In this document: positions 1 through 5,037 of the stretch, piece by piece
Position numbering within the stretch: position 1 is the first letter of the stretch
How the letters are laid out: every line of letters starts with the position of its first letter
NCBI GenBank assembly: GCA_964617665.1
Contig: CAZUAH010000825.1
Span: 1 to 5,037 of the forward strand
Source: JADHUC01 sp964617665
GTDB lineage: Bacteria; Planctomycetota; Planctomycetia; Pirellulales; Pirellulaceae
Direction: 5' to 3'
Length of the DNA: 5,037 nucleotides
Notes under the pieces: model-generated
Told to the model about the DNA's origin: nothing
Databases searched by the model: none
Seen by the model: the letters and a program-made list of their open reading frames with translations, nothing else
Translations under genes and position numbers: made by a program

Positions 1-437
1 TCCGCCCCCGCGACCATGTCCTGGACTCCGGAGACATCGATTGGTTCGTACAACACGGCGTTTCGCAGATCGGTAGCGATGTGTCGCAGGACGGCGCGAG
101 CCACCATGGCTTCCTCGACATTGGTCCGGTCGATGTCTAATGTGTGAAGGTGAAATTCAATTGCCATGCCAATGATAACGATGACCAGGCTCGTCAGAGC
201 CAGAGCGAGCAGAAGTTCCAGCAGCGTAATGCCACGTCGACCACGCAAGTACCGGCCATGATTTCGGGAGGGCGAAGCTCCTGCTGAGCCGTGGCTCTCC
301 CACGGCGCTGCGGCTCGGCGGGAGCCTCGCCCTCCCTTTACACGATGAAGCCTAGCCCAAAGCATGGGGGACGGAGAGTTCGGGCCGCATCGTTCCCTCT
401 CGCTAGTGTTTCGATTTGTCTCGGCCAGTTCTGTCAT
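1..437 (-). CDS. gspJ: GspJ-like minor pseudopilin precursor, 3' part missing
   Basis: This prepilin gene runs off the left edge, so only 145 codons are visible. The prepilin site is clear: a basic stretch LRGRRG, cleavage before ITLLE (Glu at mature position 5), and a hydrophobic helix of about 25 residues. After it, ARAVLRHIATDLRNAVL matches the segment following the helix in GspJ proteins, where DLR is typical. The start is uncertain. The first ATG (437) is 4 nt after the gspI stop and gives a 69-residue presequence. An in-frame ATG at 365 gives 45 residues, and a TTG at 248 gives only MRGRRG. None has a clear Shine-Dalgarno sequence. The presequence region contains the 71-bp palindrome at 266-336, read through without a stop. 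The conserved part begins at 233. GspJ identity rests on motif and order; the missing C terminus cannot be judged. Confidence 0.82.
   Translation of the reverse strand, partial: MTELAETNRNTSERERCGPNSPSPMLWARLHRVKGGRGSRRAAAPWESHGSAGASPSRNHGRYLRGRRGITLLELLLALALTSLVIVIIGMAIEFHLHTLDIDRTNVEEAMVARAVLRHIATDLRNAVLYEPIDVSGVQDMVAGA
266..336. repeat. Long imperfect palindrome, REP/MITE-like interspersed repeat
   Basis: Two 22-nt arms, 266-287 and 315-336, are inverted copies. On the plus strand 19 positions pair as Watson-Crick, two as G-T (G-U in RNA) and one is an A-C mismatch. Inside lies a second perfect hairpin with 7-bp arms GCCGTGG (288-294) and CCACGGC (300-306) around a 5-nt loop. The element is GC-rich, lacks room for any gene, and is flanked by TTT on both sides on the plus strand (262-264 and 337-339, with C265 between arm and flank). 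Each arm, read outward on its own strand, encodes GSAGASPS. I recall similar sequences scattered through Pirellula/Rhodopirellula-type genomes, but copy number cannot be seen here. No T-run follows on either strand, so it is not a classic intrinsic terminator. Confidence 0.85.
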
Positions 438-441
438 TGGA

Positions 442-978
442 TCAACGCGCGCTGGTGTCTCCCGACGATGTAGATTGACCGTCCGTCGTTGGCTCCGTCC
501 CTTCTTCGGTTGACTCCGTAAGGTCTCCCGTTGGTTCCATCAGCTCCTCTTCCATCAAGGCCAAGCTCGGGTCGATCATCCAGCAAGTCAACGTGCACGT
601 CAGAGGACGCTCGCCTACGAACTCAGCTTGCTGGACGGTGACTTCGACGGACAGCAGACTCTGGTCGTCCAGTGAGTTGACCACAACCGAGTACAGCCAA
701 TTCGTGTCGTGCTCGAAGGGAGCAGACGAAGCCGCCTCGGCAGGCACAGCGCCAGCCGCGACCTCGGCGATTTTGCTTTCGCAGAGCAATTGCGCCTTCG
801 TCAAGTCACGAGATTCTTCAGCCTGACGCGAGCCGAGACTAACCAACTGGCCGATCGCTGCGATACACCCGGCTAGAATGGCAATCGCCAGAATGACTTC
901 GAGCAGCGACAGGCCTCGACGACGCCGTGCGGCGCGACGGCGTGAGCGACTGTCCGTGTTGTCAGCGGCGGTTGGCAA
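442..978 (-). CDS. gspI: GspI-like minor pseudopilin precursor with acidic C-terminal tail
   Basis: This is a minor prepilin assigned as GspI from its place between gspH and gspJ and its N-terminal motif. The 178-residue precursor starts with TTG, supported by GAGGA nine bases upstream. No other start exists in frame because the gspH TAG is just upstream. The leader is Arg-rich (RRRAARRRR). Cleavage is between G22 and L23, followed by SLLEV with Glu27 at mature position 5, and a hydrophobic helix at about 23-48. The segment AQLLCESKIAEV (62-73) fits the region after the helix in GspI proteins, where an A...A..K.EE-like pattern is usual. The last 37 residues or so (142-178) are rich in Glu, Asp, Thr, Ser and Gly with only a terminal Arg, which is unlike the compact end of typical GspI. 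PulI/GspV-like prepilin is another possible name. Confidence 0.85.
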   Translation of the reverse strand: MPTAADNTDSRSRRRAARRRRGLSLLEVILAIAILAGCIAAIGQLVSLGSRQAEESRDLTKAQLLCESKIAEVAAGAVPAEAASSAPFEHDTNWLYSVVVNSLDDQSLLSVEVTVQQAEFVGERPLTCTLTCWMIDPSLALMEEELMEPTGDLTESTEEGTEPTTDGQSTSSGDTSAR

Positions 979-987
979 TCGAGAGTT

Positions 988-992
988 TCCTC
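988..992 (-). promoter_or_regulatory. Shine-Dalgarno site deciding the TTG start of gspI
   Basis: GAGGA on the minus strand, 9 nt before the TTG at 978 and just after the gspH stop (TAG at 996-994). Since that TAG is in the gspI frame, no start further upstream is possible, and this site supports TTG as the real initiation codon. Confidence 0.7.
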
Positions 993-993
993 G

Positions 994-1647
994 CTACTGG
1001 ACTAGTTCGTTTGCCGCCAGCAGTTCGCTGCTCCGTGACAGTCCCGTCAAGCCGCGCAGATCCAACTGGACAAAGAACCGTTCGTTTGTCAGGACCAGAC
1101 GCGCGTCCGTTGTCGATCCGTCAGGATAGAAGACTATCGGCTGGGACTGGCCACTGCTGGAGGTGTCGGCCATTGCGCTCGCAGTGGCTTCCAGGGACCT
1201 TGAATCCATCGTGGCTTCACCCGAGAAGAACTTGATGCCTGGCGGCAGTTTCACGCCGGTAAGCCCCAGCGGATTGTTGGCATTCCTTGCCCCGAGTTGC
1301 GATATCGTCTCCTCCGCCGACGGATTGACCGCTGCATCGCCCGAGGCTTCTACCGCGTCCATTTGCCCTTGCCAGGGCTGGATCGAATACAATTCGCCGC
1401 CGATCTCGAATCGAAACGTGTACATGCGGCCGGTCTTCATCGCCGCGACGCGAGCTTGGGCCCATTGTGAACGAACCAGATCTGCTGATTTGCGCAGCCG
1501 TTGGTCGTCCATCGGGCCCTGCAGCGCCGGCATTGCCATGGCGGCCACCGCCACAAGCACGGCCAGCACCAGCATCATTTCCATCAGGGTAAGACCGTGG
1601 CGGCGCCGTCTACCGTTGCATCGGTACGTTTGTGACAATGACATCAT
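994..1647 (-). CDS. gspH: GspH-like minor pseudopilin precursor
   Basis: This is a minor pseudopilin of the GspH type, expected near the pseudopilus tip. With the ATG at 1647 the protein is 217 residues. It has a basic leader ending RRRRHG, cleavage between G18 and L19, Glu23 at mature position 5, and a hydrophobic helix at about 19-42. The C-terminal part has the GspH-like stretch IVFYPDGSTTDARLVLTN (171-188) followed by a hydrophobic strand ending at LTG (200-202). Two polar, low-complexity stretches (about 97-126 and 143-170) make it longer than many GspH proteins. The frame stays open upstream to 1809, but that part lies inside gspG and is not needed. Starts at 1659 (ATG), 1644 (ATG) and 1638 (TTG) are alternatives. 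An AGAGG at 1652-1648 abuts the 1647 ATG and is better spaced for the TTG. The stop is TAG, 15 nt before gspI. The family call rests on the prepilin motif, the C-terminal motif and operon order. Confidence 0.86.
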   Translation of the reverse strand: MMSLSQTYRCNGRRRRHGLTLMEMMLVLAVLVAVAAMAMPALQGPMDDQRLRKSADLVRSQWAQARVAAMKTGRMYTFRFEIGGELYSIQPWQGQMDAVEASGDAAVNPSAEETISQLGARNANNPLGLTGVKLPPGIKFFSGEATMDSRSLEATASAMADTSSSGQSQPIVFYPDGSTTDARLVLTNERFFVQLDLRGLTGLSRSSELLAANELVQ

Positions 1648-2053
1648 CCTCTGTACCATCCATGCCGTCAGCTCCCCACGACCACATGCGGTACTGAACG
1701 GCACTGACCATTTCATATTGGTAAGGGTTGCCCCACGGATCTGGCGGTATTTCTTTTTCGCTATAGGGCCCACGCCATTTGTCGGGATTGGGTAAATCGG
1801 TTGGCGCAAACATGAGCGCGTCCAATCCCTGATTGCTGTTAGGCAGGCTGCCGACGTGCAGGCGATACGCTTTCAATTGGGTTTCAAACATTCCCATTTG
1901 CGTCTTCGCCAGATCCTCGTAGGCACCAGCCTGCATTTGGGCGATGAAGATGCCAACCATCGATCCGAGGATCACAATGATGGCTAACACCAACAGCACT
2001 TCCATAAGTGTGAAACCGCCTCGGCGACGGCGGTGCATTCGGCGAGTTCTCAT
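1610..2053 (-). CDS. gspG: GspG, major pseudopilin precursor
   Basis: This encodes the major pseudopilin, the subunit that polymerises into the periplasmic T2SS pseudopilus. The 147-residue precursor has a very basic leader (MRTRRMHRRRRGG), then the prepilin-peptidase site G13/F14 followed by TLME, placing Glu18 at mature position 5. A hydrophobic helix covers about 14-38. The C-terminal half has GspG hallmarks: DPWGNPYQY at 105-113 and MWSWGADGMDGTEDD at 123-137, which corresponds to the calcium-binding loop region of GspG proteins. Length is normal for the family. The ATG is set by a good Shine-Dalgarno sequence 6 nt upstream. The 3' end overlaps the likely start of gspH. Among the four prepilin genes this is the surest assignment and it marks the locus as T2SS rather than type IV pilus. 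Confidence 0.96.
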   Translation of the reverse strand: MRTRRMHRRRRGGFTLMEVLLVLAIIVILGSMVGIFIAQMQAGAYEDLAKTQMGMFETQLKAYRLHVGSLPNSNQGLDALMFAPTDLPNPDKWRGPYSEKEIPPDPWGNPYQYEMVSAVQYRMWSWGADGMDGTEDDVIVTNVPMQR

Positions 2054-2059
2054 TCTTTT

Positions 2060-2064
2060 CTCCT
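2060..2064 (-). promoter_or_regulatory. Shine-Dalgarno site of gspG
   Basis: AGGAG on the minus strand with a 6-nt A-rich spacer (AAAAGA) before the gspG ATG. It is the best-formed ribosome binding site in the window and sits in the widest clean intergenic gap of the operon (45 nt), which suits a gene whose product is needed in much larger amounts than its neighbours. Confidence 0.85.
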
Positions 2065-2098
2065 TGTCCTTAGATTGATTGTATCGCTCGTATTCAGG

Positions 2099-3304
2099 CT
2101 ACCGCATAATGCTGCTCATCTTGAGCACCGGCATCAGCAGTGCAATCACCACGCATAACACCACAGCGGCCAGAATCAGCAGCATAACGGGCTCGAGAAG
2201 CCGTACCACCAGATCCAACTTGCGCGCCGTGCGTCGTTCAAGCCCGTCTGCGATTTCCACCAAGACTTCATCCAGCGTGTTGGATTCCTCGGCCACGGAA
2301 ATCATTTCCACAACCGTCAGCGGAAAGTACTCGCAGTTCGCCAGTGGCGCGGCCAGCTTCTGGCCCGACGAGATGTTCTGTGCCGCCTTGGCAATGGCTT
2401 CGGATAGAATCCGGTTGCCAGTGGTCTCGCGGCTGATGTCCAGCGATTTCAGAATCGGCACGCCATTATGCAGCAACGTTCCCAAGACACGGCAGAATCT
2501 CGCCACAGCCAGATTCGTGAACACCCCGCCCAGCAGTGGTATCCGCAGTTTGAACAGATCGCGAAGACGTTTGCCTCGGTCCGTCTGCAGTTCGCGTTGC
2601 AGAAGGACACCTCCCATCACCGCCACTGCCACGCCAATCAGTCCATAACGGCGCATGGCACCACTGAACGCCAGCAGCCAGTCGGTCAGAACCGGCAGTT
2701 CGCCCCGTTGGCGAAGACTCTCGAACATCGTGGCGAACATGGGCACGAAGAAGATGATCAACCCGCCCACGACCAGCGTGCCCACGACGGCCAAGAAAAG
2801 CGGATACGCTAAAGCGCCGGCAGTGCGGCTCTTCAAGTCCTCCTGCTCTTCGGTGAACTTCGATACGCGATCCAGGGCGTCTTCCATGAAACCGCCTTCA
2901 GCACCGGCTCGCGTCATGTTAATGGCCATGTCGTTGAAAACGCGAGGGTAGCGACTCATCGCGTCCGCCAGCGTCGCCCCATCCTCGATACGACGGTAGA
3001 TATCGTCCATCACGTCTTTCAGACGCGCATTGGAAGTCTGGTGACGAATCACACCGACCGAACGCAGCATGGGGACGCCGCTGCGAATCAGCGAGGCCAA
3101 CTGGCTGTACGTGTTTGCCATTAGCTGGGGACTCACCCGTTTGTGGCTAAGCGCAGCACCCTTCGACTTCTGCGCCGCAACTTCAACCGGAAACAGCGAG
3201 TCGCCCGAAAGAATCGATATGGCTTCACGTTCCGAGCCCGCGGCGACCGTACCGGTCACTTTCTCACCTTTAGCGTCGCGGGCGATGTAGGCAAAGTCAG
3301 GCAT
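2099..3304 (-). CDS. gspF: GspF, type II secretion inner-membrane platform protein
   Basis: This is the polytopic inner-membrane protein of the GspF/PilC family, which in T2SS couples GspE to pseudopilus assembly. The 401-residue length is typical. It begins with the family-like MPDFAYIARDAKGEKVTGTV and carries two repeated T2SF domains at about 64-188 and 267-392. The repeat is visible in the matching stretches LIRSGVPMLRSV (72-83) and LLHNGVPILKSL (277-288). Hydrophobic segments lie at about 164-190, 220-236 and 368-393, as expected for a three-helix membrane protein. The ATG is 18 nt after the gspE stop. I see no clear Shine-Dalgarno sequence there, so translation may depend on coupling to gspE. 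The stop is TAG and gspG follows 45 nt later. PilC is the alternative family name; the neighbours favour GspF. Confidence 0.96.
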   Translation of the reverse strand: MPDFAYIARDAKGEKVTGTVAAGSEREAISILSGDSLFPVEVAAQKSKGAALSHKRVSPQLMANTYSQLASLIRSGVPMLRSVGVIRHQTSNARLKDVMDDIYRRIEDGATLADAMSRYPRVFNDMAINMTRAGAEGGFMEDALDRVSKFTEEQEDLKSRTAGALAYPLFLAVVGTLVVGGLIIFFVPMFATMFESLRQRGELPVLTDWLLAFSGAMRRYGLIGVAVAVMGGVLLQRELQTDRGKRLRDLFKLRIPLLGGVFTNLAVARFCRVLGTLLHNGVPILKSLDISRETTGNRILSEAIAKAAQNISSGQKLAAPLANCEYFPLTVVEMISVAEESNTLDEVLVEIADGLERRTARKLDLVVRLLEPVMLLILAAVVLCVVIALLMPVLKMSSIMR

Positions 3305-3322
3305 GGTGGTTGGCAGGTCTGG

Positions 3323-5035
3323 TCAAGCTAGAAGTTCGGCTTCCCGATCTCCCTTGGTCACTCGAACGATTTCATCGATACTGGTGTTTCCGTGCAACGC
3401 TTTCTTCCAGCCGTCCACTCGCAGCGTGGCCATTCCATTCTCCATCGCTGCTTTCTTGATTTCCCACGTGCTGGCGTTCTCGTGAGCCAAGTGGCGAATC
3501 GCCTTGGTGGTCACCATCAATTCAAAAATACCCAACCGGCCCCTGTACCCGACGTGTCGACACTCTCGACAGCCCACGGGTTCATATAGTTGACCGTCCG
3601 CCAATGCCTCCAGAGGGAAATCGTCCGGCAATTCATCGGGATTCGGATCGAAAGGCCGCTTGCAGCGCTCACACAAACGACGTACCAACCGCTGAGCCAT
3701 CACCGCCTCGACAGTGCTGGAGACCAAGAATGGCTCCACGCCCATATCCACCAGACGTGTGTAGGCACCCGCGGCATCGTTCGTGTGCAATGTGCTGAAG
3801 ACCAAGTGACCGGTCAACGAGGCCTGGATGGCGTTCTCGGCCGTCTCCAAATCGCGAATCTCACCGACCAATACGACGTCGGGATCATGACGCAGGATAC
3901 TGCGCAGCGAGCGGGCAAACGTCAGGCCGATTTTCGAGTGAACTTGAATTTGATTAATGCCCTGGAGCTGGTACTCGACGGGATCTTCGGTCGTGACGAT
4001 CTTGATGTCCGGCCGATTGATCTCCAGCAACGAGGCGTACAGACTGGTCGTCTTGCCACAGCCCGTCGGGCCGACAAACAAGATGATCCCGTGCGGCAGA
4101 TCGATCAGCTTCCGGTAGATGCTGTATACCTCTTTCTCCATCCCCAGCGCCTTCAACTCGAAGACCATCGCGCTTTTGTCCAATAGCCGCATCACGATGC
4201 CTTCGCCGTGGATCATGGGAATGACCGAAACACGGACGTCGATGTCGCGACCTTTGACTTTCAGCTTGATGCGACCATCTTGCGGCAGCCGTTTCTCGGC
4301 GATATTCATCCGCGCCATGATTTTCAATCGGCTGATGATCGCTGCCTGGAACCGATGGATCTCCGGAGGCATGGGTTGCGGGTGCAATATGCCGTCGATG
4401 CGATAACGGACTGCCAATCCGTCGGGCTGCGATTCGACGTGCACGTCGCTGGCTCGCGATTCCAGTGCCTCAAGCAGAATCTCGTTGACCAGCCGTATTA
4501 CGGACGCCTCCTGAGCCATTTCGGACAGTTCCGAGCCGTCCGTCTCGATGTCCTCCAGCAGTTGGACCTCGTCTTCTTCCTCCGTTTGGGCGATCAGCCC
4601 TTCGACCGTCTCTCTGCCGACTCCAAGGTGTTTCTTGATCAGCTTGGCGATTTCGTCTCGGCCGGCCAGCACTGGCAACACGGACAGGCCGGTTGCGGCA
4701 CTGGCCTCGTCGAGCGGGTAGAGATCAAACGGGTTGCTGGTCGCTACGATCAGGGCGCCGTTCTGTCGGCGGATGGGAAACAACGACTCCCGATAGATCA
4801 ACTTCTGTGGGAAGGAATCCAGGATAGTGTCGAGATCCTTGTCCTCCTCCATGGTCGCCAAGTCGACATATTCCAGCCCAACCGCGCCGCCAACGGCGCG
4901 CAGCGCGTCCTCTTCGTCAACGAACTTCAATTCGATAGCGGCATCCAACACGGAAGTGCTCTCGTGCTCTCGCGAGCGCGCCAACTGCTCGCGATCGATC
5001 AAACCGCTATCAACTAGGATCTCTCCAGCGTCCAT
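3323..5035 (-). CDS. gspE: GspE, type II secretion ATPase (5' end at window edge)
   Basis: This is the cytoplasmic secretion ATPase of the GspE/PilB family, which powers pseudopilus assembly from the inner-membrane base. The 570-residue reading has an N-terminal E/MshEN-type domain (about 1-130) and an acidic linker (about 150-172). The ATPase core shows Walker A GPTGCGKT at 322-329, an Asp box starting TTEDPVEY near 348, Walker B DPDVVLVGEIRD at 384-395 and a His box GHLVFSTLHTND at 409-420. A tetracysteine zinc motif has Cys455/Cys458 and Cys489/Cys492. All catalytic motifs look intact and the length suits a complete GspE. The ATG lies two bases from the right edge and opens a typical N terminus (MDAGEILVDSGLIDREQL), but its ribosome binding site cannot be seen and a few more upstream codons are possible. 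gspF follows after 18 nt. PilB of type IV pili is a close relative; the downstream GspG-like pseudopilin favours T2SS. Confidence 0.96.
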   Translation of the reverse strand: MDAGEILVDSGLIDREQLARSREHESTSVLDAAIELKFVDEEDALRAVGGAVGLEYVDLATMEEDKDLDTILDSFPQKLIYRESLFPIRRQNGALIVATSNPFDLYPLDEASAATGLSVLPVLAGRDEIAKLIKKHLGVGRETVEGLIAQTEEEDEVQLLEDIETDGSELSEMAQEASVIRLVNEILLEALESRASDVHVESQPDGLAVRYRIDGILHPQPMPPEIHRFQAAIISRLKIMARMNIAEKRLPQDGRIKLKVKGRDIDVRVSVIPMIHGEGIVMRLLDKSAMVFELKALGMEKEVYSIYRKLIDLPHGIILFVGPTGCGKTTSLYASLLEINRPDIKIVTTEDPVEYQLQGINQIQVHSKIGLTFARSLRSILRHDPDVVLVGEIRDLETAENAIQASLTGHLVFSTLHTNDAAGAYTRLVDMGVEPFLVSSTVEAVMAQRLVRRLCERCKRPFDPNPDELPDDFPLEALADGQLYEPVGCRECRHVGYRGRLGIFELMVTTKAIRHLAHENASTWEIKKAAMENGMATLRVDGWKKALHGNTSIDEIVRVTKGDREAELLA

Positions 5036-5037
5036 GG

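Noticed and set aside
266..344. The palindrome as an intrinsic terminator
   Set aside because: No run of T follows the stem on either strand (TTTACA on plus, GAAATC on minus), and gspJ continues directly downstream.
291..473. 60-residue plus-strand frame containing CGSAGASPSL
   Set aside because: It starts inside the palindromic repeat, spans the end of gspI on the other strand, and shows no protein-like features; it is a repeat-derived artefact.
922..943. Perfect 7-bp stem ACGCCGT/ACGGCGT in the gspI leader
   Set aside because: It falls in the Arg-rich leader codons, where repeated CGN codons readily create such complementarity; no sign of a separate role.
1163..1795. 210-residue open frame on the plus strand opposite gspH and part of gspG
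   Set aside because: It is antisense to two recognisable pseudopilin genes and its sequence has no family signature; it is a shadow frame.
1648..1809. Upstream extension of the gspH frame to a 271-residue protein
   Set aside because: The added part lies within gspG, would place about 72 residues before the prepilin cleavage site, and has no prepilin-leader character.
2078..2083. TACAAT on the minus strand as a -10 box for a gspG promoter
   Set aside because: No -35-like hexamer lies at proper distance upstream, and the short gap fits an operon interior.
4208..5017. 269-residue open frame on the plus strand opposite gspE
   Set aside because: It is fully antisense to an intact, motif-rich ATPase gene, shows no recognisable domain, and its length is explained by the codon bias of the opposite strand.
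5032..5037. CCATGG at the right edge as a possible cloning junction
   Set aside because: The hexamer simply spans the likely gspE start codon and there is no vector-like sequence; chance is sufficient.

Overview
The window is a single minus-strand operon segment encoding the inner-membrane core and pseudopilins of a type II secretion system (T2SS). In transcription order, from the high coordinates to the low, it holds gspE (ATPase), gspF (membrane platform), gspG (major pseudopilin), and three minor prepilins assigned as gspH, gspI and gspJ. The last runs off the left edge. All six genes face the same way and are tightly packed: 18 nt between E and F, 45 nt between F and G, an overlap of about 38 nt between G and H, 15 nt between H and I, and as little as 4 nt between I and J if the most upstream ATG of J is used. 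No gene-free stretch exceeds 300 bases, and I see no convincing promoter or terminator. The operon promoter presumably lies beyond the right edge.

How the parts work together, from family knowledge: GspE is the cytoplasmic hexameric ATPase. GspF is the polytopic inner-membrane protein it works with. GspG polymerises into the periplasmic pseudopilus, and H, I and J form its tip together with GspK. All four prepilins show a basic leader, a Gly at the prepilin-peptidase site, a hydrophobic helix and Glu at mature position 5. The secretin (GspD), GspK, the L/M assembly proteins and the prepilin peptidase are not in this window.

The organism is most likely a planctomycete, probably Pirellulaceae-like. 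The reasons are the moderately high GC content, the E-F-G-H-I-J order with long Arg-rich prepilin leaders, and a 71-bp imperfect palindrome (266-336). From memory, that palindrome resembles interspersed repeats common in these genomes, which read as GSAGASPS-like peptides. This is recognition rather than a database result.

The most interesting part is that palindrome. It sits between the end of gspI and the conserved part of gspJ, inside an open frame that continues into gspJ, and it is flanked by AAA on both sides. Removing the element plus one AAA copy (75 bp) keeps the frame and leaves an ordinary 20-residue prepilin leader, which suggests an in-frame insertion into the gspJ presequence. 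Secondary points are an acidic Ser/Thr-rich tail on GspI, a TTG start for gspI, and gspH and gspI lying in the same frame separated by one TAG. Beyond this the region is a recognisable T2SS operon, and I see no evidence of a wholly new system.
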